Shown: positions 1 through 9,829 of the stretch, piece after piece
Numbering within the stretch: position 1 is the stretch's first letter
How the letters are laid out: every line of letters starts with the position of its first letter
From: an uncultured Opitutia bacterium
Lineage (GTDB): Bacteria > Verrucomicrobiota > Verrucomicrobiae > Opitutales > MB11C04
Assembly: GCA_913048545.1 (NCBI GenBank)
Contig: CAJWWH010000021.1
Location: forward strand, 1 to 19,048
DNA: 19,048 nucleotides
Reading direction: 5' to 3'
Notes under the pieces: model-generated
What the model saw: only the letters and a program-made list of their open reading frames with translations
Databases searched by the model: none
What the model was told of the DNA's origin: nothing
Position numbers and translations under genes: made by a program

Positions 1-3000
1 ATGTTACAGTCTGTCCGTGTACTGTTGAATACGCTAACCGCTTTTCTTTTCGTGGCTACTCCCAGCTTTGAAATGTCGGCGAAAGAAGAAAAGAAAGTAA
101 GTTTTCACAAAGAAATCCGACCTATATTTCAGGCAAACTGTAATGGTTGTCACCAACCAGCGAAGAGAAAGGGGGATTACATGATGACTGAATTCCAATC
201 TCTGCTTCAGGGAGGAGAAACTGGGGAAATCGCAATCGTTCCGGGTAAACCGATGCTCAGTTATCTGGTTGATCAAATTAAATCTGACCAGGATGGATTT
301 TCAGAGATGCCCAAAGGTAAGAACGCAAAGCCATTGCATGCCACGGAATACAATAAGATCGTAAGGTGGATTGAGGAGGGTGCGGTCAATGACTCTCCTG
401 ATGGTTTGGATTCCGGTTACAGCATGGAAAATCTGCCCACCTATGAAATTCCCCCCCTTGTTCTTTCTCTTTCCTATTCTCCGGACGGCCATCATCTGGC
501 AATGACTGGTTTTCATGAAGCAATTATTCGCTCGGCAAACGGCGGAAAACTGGTTTCCCGGTTGGTTGGATTATCAGAACGAGTGGAATCGGTGGCTTTT
601 TCACCCGACGGAAAGAGTCTGGCATTGACCGGTGGACAACCGGGTAGAATGGGCGAAGTTCAAGTATGGGACTGGAAGACCAAAAAACTCAAACTCTCCC
701 ATTCCGTGACTTATGACACATTATACGGGATTTCGTGGTCACCCGACGGAAAATCTCTGGGTTTCGGGGCAAGTGATACCTCTGTTCGGGTCATTCAATC
801 CAATGATGGTAGGCAGATATCCTACATGTCCGGTCATGATGACTGGGTCAGGGGAACAGTATTCTCAGAAGACGGAAAATCAATTTTTTCAGTAAGTCGT
901 GATAAAACAGTCAAACAAACGGATGTGGAGACGGAAAGATTTATCGGAAATGTGACTACTCATACGCCAGGGGTGTTAAGTGGCGGTCAAAATTCAATCG
1001 CAGTACGTCCGGGTAAGAAGGAGTTACTGGTTGGTGGAGCAGACGGAAAGGCTAAGTTGTTCAGGCAGGCGACCAAGGCAGCTCCGGCAGGTGGGGGGAA
1101 CCCCAATCAAATTCGTGAGTTTAAGTCGCAGCTGGGACGAATTTTTTCCGTATGTTTTAGTCCAAACGGGAATCTTGGTTTTTCGGGGAGCAGTCTTGAC
1201 GGAAAAGGGGAGATTATCTGCTTTGAAATTGATACGGGTAAGGAATTGTGGAGGAAAAAAGTTACGGATTCAGCGATTTATTCATTGGCCAGTTCACCGG
1301 ATGGCAAGACATTGGCGTCCGGAGGATATGACGGGTATATTCGTTTGCACAAAGTTTCTTCGGGTGAAGTTTTTAAAAAATTTGCATCGGTACCCATTAT
1401 CAAAAAGTCCACGCACGAGAGTACTTTTTCCCTGGTTGGGGAAAACCCTGAAGATGCAGTTTCCAAAACTGAAACTATGGTTAAGGAATCAAGCGTGCAC
1501 AATCTTGTTCTTCTCCCCCGTAGGGTATCGATTCTTCGTTCAATTGACTACACGCAGCTTCTGCTTCAAGGGGACTTAGGCGGAGGCAGGAATGCAGATG
1601 TGACCCGGATAGCAAAGTGGACAGTGACAGGTGGAGTCGGAACCGTGAGCAAAAGAGGGATATTCTTACCGGCACAAGATGGAAATGGAACAATCGTGGC
1701 CAGTTTAGGAGGGAAAGAAATTTCAGTTCCTGTTGTGGTCAGTGGCTTCGGTCGAAAATGGACCCCTGATTTTATTGAGGATGTTAATCCGATCATTTCC
1801 AAGCTCGGATGTAATGCGGGTACCTGCCATGGAGCCAAGGATGGAAAAAATGGTTTTAAGTTATCCCTGCGCGGATACGACGCGGTTTATGATGTGCGCG
1901 GATTTACGGATGACATGGCGTGCAGAAGAGTAAATGTGGCTGCTCCGGAAAGTAGTCTGATGCTTTTAAAAGCATCGGGCATGGTTCCCCATGAGGGCGG
2001 TCAATTAACCGATTCCCAATCCAAGTATTATCAGGTGATTCGTGCTTGGATTGCGGGTGGGGCTTGTCTCGATGAGAATGGAGTCCGGGTCCGCAAAGTC
2101 GAAATGTTCCCCAAGGACCCGGTGGCCGAAAAGATTGGATCCACCCAGCAAATGCGGGTGGTGGCCACAATGGAAAACGGAATGGTTCGGGATGTGACCC
2201 GTGAAGCTTTCATAACCAGCGGAAACGGAGAAGTCGCTGAGCACGATGATTTCGGTTTGCTGACCACACTCCGTAGAGGGGAAGCTCCGATACTTGCCCG
2301 TTATGAGGGATGCTACGCAGCCACCACCTTAACCGTGATGGGAAACAGAGAGGGCTTTCAATGGAAAGCACCACCGGTGTATAATCAGATCGATCGATTG
2401 GTCGCTGAAAAATGGAAGAGGATGAAGATTCTCCCATCCGGAATAAGCGGCGATCTGGATTTTCTTCGCCGGGTTTATCTGGATTTAACCGGACTTCCCC
2501 CCACTGCTGAGGAAGTTCTACAATTCACTGACTTGAAGCGATCAAGCAAAAGCAAGCGTGATCAACTAATCGATCAACTGGTCGGGAGTGAAGAATTTGT
2601 GGAGCATTGGACCAATAAATGGTCGGATTTACTGCAAGTGAACGGAAAATTTCTTGGTCGTGCGGGAGCCACTGCATTACGAAAATGGATACACGGGGAG
2701 ATCGAAAAGAACACCCCTTATGATCAGTTTGTTCGCAAGGTGCTGACCGCCTCCGGTTCGAATAAGGAAAATCCGCCCGCTTCCTACTTTAAAATTCTTA
2801 GAACGCCGGAGGACACCATGGAAAATACCACCCACTTATTTCTCGCTACCCGGTTTAACTGTAATAAATGTCACGATCATCCTTTTGAGAGGTGGACTCA
2901 GAATCAATATTACGAAATGTCGGCCCACTTTGCCCAATTCAAATTAGAGAAAGATCCGGCTTCCGGGAAAACTGAAATTGGAAAAACCGCGGTGGAAAAA

Positions 3001-5877
3001 GGGAAACCTCTATATGAATTTGTTAAAGATGTGAATGTGGGTGAGGTTCGGCATGAGCGCACCGGTGCAGTGATTGCTCCTGATTTTCCTTATCACGCCA
3101 AGTTTAAATCGAAGCCTGCCATGTCTCGCCGGGCCAGACTGGCCCAATGGATGACCTCTCCGGACAACGCATACTTTGCCAAGAGTTATGTAAACCGTAT
3201 TTGGGGCTATTTATTTGGAACGGGAATTATTGAACCGATTGATGATATCCGTGCCGGTAATCCGCCCAGTAATCCGTTGTTACTGAATTACCTGGAGAAA
3301 GAACTGATTCAAAGCGGTTTCAATGTCAGGCATATTATTAAGCTAATCTGTAAGTCCCGCACTTACCAGCTTTCGGTCTCCACCAATAAGTGGAATGAGG
3401 ATGATGAGGTTAATTTTTCCCATGCCACCCCGAGGAGGTTATCAGCGGAGACTTTGCTGGACGCTGTCTACCAGGTCACGGGCTCGACCTCGAGGTTTCC
3501 CGGAGTTCCCCCGGGCACCCGGGCTGCATCGCTTCCCGATGTCGGGATTAAGCTGCCGGACGGATTTTTGGGGACTTTTGGCCGGCCCGCCCGGGAAACT
3601 TCGTGTGAATGTGAGCGGAATGGAGAACTGCAGCTCGGTCCGGTTATGGCCTTGGTCAGTGGCCCTACCGTAAATGACGCAATTTCCGATGCGGGTAACG
3701 ATATTGCCAAGTTGGCAAAAGAGCAGAAAAATGACCGCGAACTGGTGAACAGATTATTTCTGCGTGTGCTTAACCGACCGGCAAAAAAACAGGAAATCGA
3801 GCAATGTCTTGCTTTATTTTCCAATAAGATTGTAGAGGATGATAAACTTTTGAAAAAGCAATTGATGGAGGCAGAAAACGGGGTAAGGGCAAAGCTTGAT
3901 CAAATGGAAAAAGCCCGTGCCCATGCAGTCGCCTTAGCCGAGAAGGAACACCTCGAGTATAAGGATAAAATATCCGGCGATGTAGAAAAAGCCCAAAAAG
4001 AAAGGGCGGGCAGGATTCAGAAGGCCAAAAAAGAACTGGCTTTATTTGACCAAATGCTACCCCAAAAAGCGGGGGAGTGGGAGAAGAACCAAAGGGCAGG
4101 TAAGTCTGCCTGGCACAATTTGGATATGAGCAAGGTGAGTTCCAGGATAGCGGGGATCCATTTTAAAAAACAGGAGGACGGATCTGTTTTTGTATCAGGA
4201 AAAAACGGAAAGGGGAGCTACCTGGTTCAAACCCAGTCTGAACTGACTAAGATTACCGGAGTCCGCCTCGAGGCAATTCCTGATAATCGTTTGCCCCAAA
4301 AAGGCCCCGGGCGAGCGGGCAGCGGAAACTTCGTGCTTTCAGAATTGGAGGTTTTAGCCAAACCCTTATCCGATCTGACCAAGTGGGAAAAAGTGGGAGA
4401 CTGGAAATTTGATCAGGGTGAGGAGCACGGAAATTGGAAGACTGCGACGGGGGGGACTTTTCCCGTAACGAAAGCCGACGGATTATTTTTGGTGGGCACA
4501 TTTAAAGGTGCAATTCCGGAAAACGGTGATTTTTATCATGCCGGGCCCTTTGAAAATAGTTCTTTTGCACAGAAGGTTGGACCGGAGGGTTTACGCGGTT
4601 TTGACGCAAATCAAACTTTCAGGCATAGGGGGAAGGAAGTAAAATGGATCCGAAAACCGGATTGGAAAGAAGGGAAAGTGTACGGTTCCGTCTTCTCGGG
4701 AGACAATGCGATCAATTATATTCATAAGATCATTAATGTGAAAGAGGATCGGGTCTTACCCTTAAGTCTGGGAAGTGATGATGGAATAAAAGTCTTTCTA
4801 AATGGAAAGGAAGTTTTCTCGAATAATATTGGCCGGGCCGCCGCGCCCGATCAGGAAAAAATTAAACTATCCCTGAAAAAAGGACGAAATTACCTGTTGA
4901 TAAAAATTCACAATGGGGCAGGGCAGTCCGGGTTTTATTTTATGCCTGAAATGAAGAGTGCAGATATGCCTTCTATGTCCAGGGTAATCAAAAAGAAACA
5001 TGGTTCTTTCGCTATTGAAGTTGCGGCAAAATCTAAAGTCCCTGGAAAAGTAAAAGTTCTCTGGACCTCATCCAAGTCCCCGGAGTACAACTCTAAACAA
5101 GCCTCATCGAATCAGCATATCGGTTCCTCTGGTTCCTGGAAAACCTATCGTTTTGACTTTACTCCGGATACTGATCTGACCGGTTTGCGAATACAAAGTG
5201 AAAGGGAGATCATGATCCGGTCGGTCAAAATGTACCGTAATCAAGCGGAATTGAAGCTCAGCTTTCAAAACGCCCAGGCAACTTTCAGTCAGGGTGGGTA
5301 TTCAGTCGCGACCGCGATCGACGGAAAAACAGCCCGGAACAAAAATGGATGGGCAATTTCCGGCCAGATAGGGAAGCCCCATTTTGCTTCATTTGAAGTG
5401 AAGGAGGATTTCGCCTTTTGGGGAGGTTGCACACTTTTATTTACGCTCAAACAGGAGTATTCCGACAACCGGCACACACTTGGACGTTTCCGCTTAGCTG
5501 TGACCAACGCCCCGCGTCCTGTTTCCTACGGTGTGCCTCAAGAAATTAAGGATATTTTTGCAGTCTCTGATTCAAATCGCACCGCAGAGCAGAGAAAAAC
5601 GATCATTCAAGCTTATAAAAAGTCTTCCCCTGCCAGAATTGCATTGGTTAAATCTTTGACCAATGCGAGTGAAGGTTTACCCGCTGATCCTAAGGAGGTG
5701 GCACTCCGCAAAGCACTGGAAGAAGCGAGAACTCCCGTCCCATTACCTCCGGAAATTGTCAGACTCAGGCGGGCTGTTCGCCTAAGTGAAGAGCAACTGA
5801 TTCAAAAGCGGGTGATCGGGGCACAGGATCTCACATGGGCCTTGATTAATACGCCCGCATTTTTATTCAACCGTTGA
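1..5877 (+). CDS. Giant exported cytochrome c / WD40 / DUF1549-DUF1553 (PSD1) protein
   Basis: 1958 residues, predicted exported: residues 1-27 look like a Sec signal peptide. Domains in order: planctomycete cytochrome c module with heme motif CNGCH (47-51); WD40 beta-propeller at about 150-465 with recurring SPDG motifs (160, 432 and between); Ig-like (BIG2-type) strands at about 515-580 and 700-780; a second cytochrome-like module with C604-x4-C609-H610; DUF1549 from about 795, carrying a third heme motif C954-N-K-C957-H958; DUF1553 from about 1036. DUF1553 is interrupted at about 1277 by a charged coiled coil (1280-1352) and beta-rich, PA14/carbohydrate-binding-like segments (about 1360-1850). 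The usual DUF1553 ending, AQDLTWALINTPAFLFNR, appears only at 1941-1958. The biochemical role of these families is unknown; envelope redox or polysaccharide handling is inference. The ATG is the first base of the window, so the ribosome binding site and promoter are not visible and an upstream start cannot be excluded, though the signal peptide fits. Confidence 0.93.
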   Translation: MLQSVRVLLNTLTAFLFVATPSFEMSAKEEKKVSFHKEIRPIFQANCNGCHQPAKRKGDYMMTEFQSLLQGGETGEIAIVPGKPMLSYLVDQIKSDQDGFSEMPKGKNAKPLHATEYNKIVRWIEEGAVNDSPDGLDSGYSMENLPTYEIPPLVLSLSYSPDGHHLAMTGFHEAIIRSANGGKLVSRLVGLSERVESVAFSPDGKSLALTGGQPGRMGEVQVWDWKTKKLKLSHSVTYDTLYGISWSPDGKSLGFGASDTSVRVIQSNDGRQISYMSGHDDWVRGTVFSEDGKSIFSVSRDKTVKQTDVETERFIGNVTTHTPGVLSGGQNSIAVRPGKKELLVGGADGKAKLFRQATKAAPAGGGNPNQIREFKSQLGRIFSVCFSPNGNLGFSGSSLDGKGEIICFEIDTGKELWRKKVTDSAIYSLASSPDGKTLASGGYDGYIRLHKVSSGEVFKKFASVPIIKKSTHESTFSLVGENPEDAVSKTETMVKESSVHNLVLLPRRVSILRSIDYTQLLLQGDLGGGRNADVTRIAKWTVTGGVGTVSKRGIFLPAQDGNGTIVASLGGKEISVPVVVSGFGRKWTPDFIEDVNPIISKLGCNAGTCHGAKDGKNGFKLSLRGYDAVYDVRGFTDDMACRRVNVAAPESSLMLLKASGMVPHEGGQLTDSQSKYYQVIRAWIAGGACLDENGVRVRKVEMFPKDPVAEKIGSTQQMRVVATMENGMVRDVTREAFITSGNGEVAEHDDFGLLTTLRRGEAPILARYEGCYAATTLTVMGNREGFQWKAPPVYNQIDRLVAEKWKRMKILPSGISGDLDFLRRVYLDLTGLPPTAEEVLQFTDLKRSSKSKRDQLIDQLVGSEEFVEHWTNKWSDLLQVNGKFLGRAGATALRKWIHGEIEKNTPYDQFVRKVLTASGSNKENPPASYFKILRTPEDTMENTTHLFLATRFNCNKCHDHPFERWTQNQYYEMSAHFAQFKLEKDPASGKTEIGKTAVEKGKPLYEFVKDVNVGEVRHERTGAVIAPDFPYHAKFKSKPAMSRRARLAQWMTSPDNAYFAKSYVNRIWGYLFGTGIIEPIDDIRAGNPPSNPLLLNYLEKELIQSGFNVRHIIKLICKSRTYQLSVSTNKWNEDDEVNFSHATPRRLSAETLLDAVYQVTGSTSRFPGVPPGTRAASLPDVGIKLPDGFLGTFGRPARETSCECERNGELQLGPVMALVSGPTVNDAISDAGNDIAKLAKEQKNDRELVNRLFLRVLNRPAKKQEIEQCLALFSNKIVEDDKLLKKQLMEAENGVRAKLDQMEKARAHAVALAEKEHLEYKDKISGDVEKAQKERAGRIQKAKKELALFDQMLPQKAGEWEKNQRAGKSAWHNLDMSKVSSRIAGIHFKKQEDGSVFVSGKNGKGSYLVQTQSELTKITGVRLEAIPDNRLPQKGPGRAGSGNFVLSELEVLAKPLSDLTKWEKVGDWKFDQGEEHGNWKTATGGTFPVTKADGLFLVGTFKGAIPENGDFYHAGPFENSSFAQKVGPEGLRGFDANQTFRHRGKEVKWIRKPDWKEGKVYGSVFSGDNAINYIHKIINVKEDRVLPLSLGSDDGIKVFLNGKEVFSNNIGRAAAPDQEKIKLSLKKGRNYLLIKIHNGAGQSGFYFMPEMKSADMPSMSRVIKKKHGSFAIEVAAKSKVPGKVKVLWTSSKSPEYNSKQASSNQHIGSSGSWKTYRFDFTPDTDLTGLRIQSEREIMIRSVKMYRNQAELKLSFQNAQATFSQGGYSVATAIDGKTARNKNGWAISGQIGKPHFASFEVKEDFAFWGGCTLLFTLKQEYSDNRHTLGRFRLAVTNAPRPVSYGVPQEIKDIFAVSDSNRTAEQRKTIIQAYKKSSPARIALVKSLTNASEGLPADPKEVALRKALEEARTPVPLPPEIVRLRRAVRLSEEQLIQKRVIGAQDLTWALINTPAFLFNR

Positions 5878-5897
5878 GTTGACTTGATTGAGGAACG

Positions 5898-5939
5898 ATG
5901 AGTACATTCAGAAACTGTAAACTAAGGAAAAGCACATGA
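5898..5939 (+). other. Possible 13-codon leader ORF overlapping the DUF1501 start
   Basis: A 13-codon reading frame ([13 protein letters not shown]) starts at an ATG three bases after a GAGGA and ends with a TGA that overlaps the DUF1501 ATG as ATGA. It resembles a translational-coupling arrangement. The SD-like spacing is short and so small an ORF can easily occur by chance. No known peptide is recognised. Confidence 0.15.
5924..5928 (+). promoter_or_regulatory. Ribosome binding site of the DUF1501 gene
   Basis: AAGGA lies seven bases before the ATG at 5936. It supports that start over the internal ATG at 5990, which has no SD-like sequence and would remove the residues before the Tat motif. 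Confidence 0.55.
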
Positions 5940-7402
5940 TTGGGATACCAGGAGAATTAGGAAAAGATTTGTGTGACTCACATTTGCCGATGAGTCGGCG
6001 TGATGTTTTAAAGGTGGGAGGATCCAGTATGCTTGGATTATCTCTCGGGGCCATGCTCCAAATGAAGGCATCTGCCAATCCGGTCGCAGGGGGAGGGCCG
6101 GGGTGGGGGCAGGCGAAGAGTGTGATCATGATTTACTTGCAGGGTGGCCCGAGCCATTTGGATTTATGGGATCCCAAACCCGATTCTCCTGACAATGTGC
6201 GAAGTATTTTCAAACCCATTCGCACCAAAATACCAGGGGTTAATTTTACTGAGCTTTTACCGAACCTGGCTAAGGTAAACGACAAGTTCACTATGATGCG
6301 ATCAGTGAGTTACACACCTAAAGGACTGTTTAATCACACCGCAGCCATCTATCAGATGATGACGGGTTACACGACTGACAAGGTCAGTCCATCGGGTCAG
6401 CTCGAACCACCCAGTCCTAAGGATTTTCCTAATTTCGGATCCAATATCATACGAATTAAACCGACTTCGGAGCCCATGCTTCCATTTGTTATGCTTCCCC
6501 GCCCGCTCCAGGAAAGCGGAGTGGTCGGCAAAGGCGGGACCGCGGGATTTCTGGGTAAAGCGTATGATCCCTATACCCTTTATCCTCCCGGTGACGATAT
6601 GGATATGGAAAAAATGGCCAAGATCCGGGTGGATGATCTGCAGATGAGACCCGACATGTTTGGAGTTCGGCTGAACAGACGGGCCAAGTTGCGGGATGCC
6701 ATGACCGATGCGATGCCCGTAATTGACAAGGCGGTGGAGAAATACAATTTAAATCAGCACTACGACCGGGCACTTGAACTGGTCGCATCGGGCCGGGCAA
6801 GGGAAGCTTTTGCCTTGGATCAGGAACCGGAGTCTATTCGTGATTCCTACGGTCGGAATACATTTGGACAGAGCTGTCTGCTCGCCCGGAGGTTGGTGGA
6901 GGCAGGGACCCGCGTGGTTGAAGTGATCTGGCCGAAGGTTGCTAATTCGAACAATCACTCGTGGGACACACACAAAGATTTACCCAAACGAATGAAGGAT
7001 CAATCCGCCCCAATGCTGGATGCCGGATTATCAGGATTAATGACTGATCTGGATCAGCGTGGTTTGCTCGACGAAACCATGGTGGTATGTGTGGGCGAGT
7101 TTGGGCGCAGTCCGGAAAAGGGAGTGAGCACCTCCGGGAATGGCAACGACGGGGGAAGTCGTGACCACTGGCCTTATTGCTACACCGGAGTAATTGCCGG
7201 GGCGGGGATCAAAAGAGGGTATGTTCACGGAGAATCGGATAAGACAGGGTCAGCTCCCTTGGATAAACCTATTCATCCCCGTGAATTATTAGCTACGATT
7301 TATCACGGATTCGGAATTAACCCGGAGACCATTGTTTACAACCATTTGAACCAGCCCCGTGAGTTGGTTAAAGCACAGGCGGTGACCGAGTTATTTGGCT
7401 GA
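5936..7402 (+). CDS. Tat-exported DUF1501 protein (alkaline phosphatase/sulfatase-like fold)
   Basis: 488 residues. DUF1501 proteins belong to the alkaline phosphatase/sulfatase-like superfamily and are routinely encoded next to PSD1 genes in planctomycetes and verrucomicrobia; their substrate is unknown. The N-terminus has a twin-arginine motif S20-R-R-D-V-L-K26 followed by a hydrophobic glycine-rich stretch, so export folded through Tat is expected. Family motifs are present in order: [11 protein letters not shown] (69-79), an early NHTAA segment, GEFGR (387-391), and GSRDHW with R409-D410-H411-W412. The C-terminal [16 protein letters not shown] segment is typical of the family. Length is normal and the gene looks intact. 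It starts 58 bases after the giant PSD1 gene in the same direction, so the two are probably co-transcribed and act together in the envelope. The next gene starts only 29 bases downstream. Confidence 0.93.
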   Translation: MIGIPGELGKDLCDSHLPMSRRDVLKVGGSSMLGLSLGAMLQMKASANPVAGGGPGWGQAKSVIMIYLQGGPSHLDLWDPKPDSPDNVRSIFKPIRTKIPGVNFTELLPNLAKVNDKFTMMRSVSYTPKGLFNHTAAIYQMMTGYTTDKVSPSGQLEPPSPKDFPNFGSNIIRIKPTSEPMLPFVMLPRPLQESGVVGKGGTAGFLGKAYDPYTLYPPGDDMDMEKMAKIRVDDLQMRPDMFGVRLNRRAKLRDAMTDAMPVIDKAVEKYNLNQHYDRALELVASGRAREAFALDQEPESIRDSYGRNTFGQSCLLARRLVEAGTRVVEVIWPKVANSNNHSWDTHKDLPKRMKDQSAPMLDAGLSGLMTDLDQRGLLDETMVVCVGEFGRSPEKGVSTSGNGNDGGSRDHWPYCYTGVIAGAGIKRGYVHGESDKTGSAPLDKPIHPRELLATIYHGFGINPETIVYNHLNQPRELVKAQAVTELFG

Positions 7403-7431
7403 GTAAGCTGAGATTTAATCGAAATAAATTA

Positions 7432-9759
7432 ATGAAACACAATTATGGCATTTTTAGTGCCATGTTATTGGCATTTTTATTCTTTAGTTCCTGTCGTTCC
7501 AACATGAATCCTGCTCTTGCGGACAGGGAAGTTCGGGAACTTTTACGGGATGTGCCCGGATTTGATTGGGAGTTGGATCAAGTTTCGAGATTAAAAGATC
7601 CTATGGATACTTTGTATCCAACGGTTCCAGTTGATGATCCAAATTCCCGTAAAATTACTGAACGTATTCAAAAAAATAGTGCATACAGGGATGGAAATAA
7701 AAGTATAAAACTTGTCGGACAAGATTGGCAAAAATCACTGCCATTGGATGAAAATGGGGTAGTACAGCTCAATTTGGAAAATGCAATGCATATGGCAATG
7801 CTACACTCTTCTCAATTTCAACGGCAAAAAGAAGATTTGTATTTATCCGCTTTAGATGTGACCTATGAAAGGTTTCGCTTAGATCCAAATCCATTTGCTG
7901 GAGTATCCGCACAGGCTGATAAGGAAATAACTGATAATGAAATTGATTTGCAATCCCGTGCACAACTTGGATTCCAAGGGGTTGCCGGACAGGGAGCGAC
8001 TTGGGTTGCCTCCCTCGCGAATCGTCTAACCTTAGAATTAAGTAACGGTGATTTAGAAGTGGGGGGGTCCTTGGCTAATCTCACCATAACTCAGCCACTC
8101 TTGCGTGGGGCCAGTAAGCGAATTTTTAAGGAACGCCTTACTCAGGCTGAACGTACTCTCCTTTCCAATGCGAGAAGTTTGGAGCAATTTAGGCAAGGGT
8201 TCTTTTTGGATGTTGTGACTGGAAATAATCCTGCGGAAGGAGTGAGAGGGGCAGGAATACCTCGGGTGCCTTCTTACTCAAGCAGTGTATCGGGTTATCT
8301 TGGGCTTATTCAGGAAGTACAGAGAATCAGGAATCAGGAAGCTAATGTCGCCAAGTTGAAGGATAGCCTTGTTCAATTAGAGGCTGCTTTTGAGGCAGGA
8401 AGAATCGGTAATCGTTTGCAAGTTGATCAGGCGAGACAGGCATTGTTTAATGGACAAAGTGGATTGCTTGCGGCCAAGTCATCTTTTGAAAATAGGCTTG
8501 ATGGTTATAAGCTATTCTTGGGACTTCCTCCTGATTTACCGGTTCAAGTTAAGGATCAATACATCGAGGACTTTCGCCTTACTGACCGCGTACTTGTCTC
8601 GATTCAGGATCAACTTAATCAACTCCTACAACAAATCAGAGACCCCAAGGCTTCGGTTGTTTTCTCTGATTTAGAGGAATACGGTCAGCAAGTTTTAGGA
8701 ATGAAAGATTTACTGCGAGAGAGCTTATCGGGGTTGATGTTAGATCTAGGTTTATTTACGGATCAACTTCCAGAAAGGAAAAAATGGTTCAAACATCTTA
8801 GGGAACGGTCGGATTTAAAGGAACTTGGCATGGGAGAAAACGCATTTCGAGAGATAGAACTTGAAAAGTTAGCCTTCGATTTGAATCAAACCAGTCTGCG
8901 CATGGAAGCTGAATTAAAGGTTCAATTGGAAGTATTAACCAAAATGGTGAAAGGTTTATCCTCGGTTCCTATCGAAAAAGCAAAAAGGGAACTTGCCTCT
9001 CAGATGAATGAATTAGCGGGGTTGGTTCTGGAGCTTTCTTTAACCCGTGCATCGGTGAGATTGGAGTCTGTTTCAATGGTGGAAGTATCGGTTGATGCAA
9101 AACAAGCCCATCAAACGGCATCTGAATTACGGCTTGATTGGATGAATGCAAGGGCATCCCTTGTGGATTCATGGAGAATGACTGACTTGGCGAGGGATGA
9201 TCTTCGCACTGATTTGGATGTCGTCTTGTCTGGTGATTTAGGTTCAGACTCAATAGGGTCGGGTCATTTTAAATCGAGCGAAGGCAGATTGAGGGTGGGA
9301 ATAGAACTTGATACCCCACTTTCTAAAGTGCGTGAACGAAATCGATACCAGGCATCCCTGATTGGGTACCAGCAATCCCGTCGTCAATACTTATCGTTTG
9401 TGGATAGTGTTTTGCTGTCTTTTCGCCAACACGCACGCTTATCGAAACTTTATCAACTTAATTTTGAATTAAGCCGTGCTGCTGTGCGAGGAGCAATTGC
9501 ACAAGTTGATCTTGCCCGATTACGGCTGAACGAACCCCCACAACCGGGAAAAAACTCTCAATTTGGTGCAACCACTGCCCGTGACTTGGTTAATGCATTA
9601 AATGACCTTTTAGAGGCAAGTAATTCCTTCCTCAGTGTATGGATTGGATATGAAGCAATGCGAATGAGACTAACCTACGATCTTGGAACCATGCGGCTTT
9701 CAGAAAATGGAATTTGGGAAGATCCGGGCCCCGTTCTTTCCGTTGTACCTCTTCCATAA
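7432..9759 (+). CDS. TolC-like outer-membrane efflux lipoprotein with a large helical insert
   Basis: 775 residues, against roughly 450-500 for ordinary TolC/OEP proteins. The N-terminus is a lipoprotein signal with candidate lipidated Cys21 (FFSSC), as in many OEP lipoproteins. OEP features: the LENAMHMAMLHSSQF helix at about 115-130; a beta-strand and LTITQPLLRGA segment at about 220; a first long helical hairpin at about 290-372 ending in LFLGLPPDLPV; the second repeat from about 563 (ELRLDWMNARASLVDSW); a final helix pair near the C-terminus. Between the two halves, at about 373-560, is an extra Leu/Glu/Lys/Gln-rich helical stretch that ordinary TolC lacks. As the outer-membrane channel it would join the adaptor and ABC transporter that follow at once. 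No clear Shine-Dalgarno precedes the ATG. Exported substrate unknown. Confidence 0.88.
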   Translation: MKHNYGIFSAMLLAFLFFSSCRSNMNPALADREVRELLRDVPGFDWELDQVSRLKDPMDTLYPTVPVDDPNSRKITERIQKNSAYRDGNKSIKLVGQDWQKSLPLDENGVVQLNLENAMHMAMLHSSQFQRQKEDLYLSALDVTYERFRLDPNPFAGVSAQADKEITDNEIDLQSRAQLGFQGVAGQGATWVASLANRLTLELSNGDLEVGGSLANLTITQPLLRGASKRIFKERLTQAERTLLSNARSLEQFRQGFFLDVVTGNNPAEGVRGAGIPRVPSYSSSVSGYLGLIQEVQRIRNQEANVAKLKDSLVQLEAAFEAGRIGNRLQVDQARQALFNGQSGLLAAKSSFENRLDGYKLFLGLPPDLPVQVKDQYIEDFRLTDRVLVSIQDQLNQLLQQIRDPKASVVFSDLEEYGQQVLGMKDLLRESLSGLMLDLGLFTDQLPERKKWFKHLRERSDLKELGMGENAFREIELEKLAFDLNQTSLRMEAELKVQLEVLTKMVKGLSSVPIEKAKRELASQMNELAGLVLELSLTRASVRLESVSMVEVSVDAKQAHQTASELRLDWMNARASLVDSWRMTDLARDDLRTDLDVVLSGDLGSDSIGSGHFKSSEGRLRVGIELDTPLSKVRERNRYQASLIGYQQSRRQYLSFVDSVLLSFRQHARLSKLYQLNFELSRAAVRGAIAQVDLARLRLNEPPQPGKNSQFGATTARDLVNALNDLLEASNSFLSVWIGYEAMRMRLTYDLGTMRLSENGIWEDPGPVLSVVPLP

Positions 9760-9815
9760 AAATATCGTGTTCTTTTGATCCTGCCTTGCTGATTAAATGA
9801 CCATAAATTATATTT

Positions 9816-9820
9816 GGGAG
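9816..9820 (+). promoter_or_regulatory. Ribosome binding site choosing the adaptor start
   Basis: GGGAG lies nine bases before the ATG at 9830. The in-frame ATG at 9797 has no SD-like sequence, so 9830 is preferred. The protein then begins MIASSKSG, directly before its membrane segment. Confidence 0.45.
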
Positions 9821-9829
9821 TTTATAATA

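Noticed and set aside
601..752. Near-identical 14-base direct repeats (601-614 and 739-752) and further similar stretches
   Set aside because: They encode the recurring SPDGK motif of successive WD40 blades, so they are protein repeats and not a DNA repeat element.
980..1579. 199-codon overlapping ORF in another frame
   Set aside because: It lies inside the giant PSD1 gene, whose frame shows continuous domain homology; the alternate product has no recognisable motif.
3468..3824. 118-codon minus-strand ORF
   Set aside because: It is antisense to the DUF1553 coding region, with no family resemblance or ribosome binding site.
7403..7431. Possible terminator or promoter between the DUF1501 and OEP genes
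   Set aside because: The 29-base gap holds no hairpin with a T-run and no convincing -35/-10 pair.
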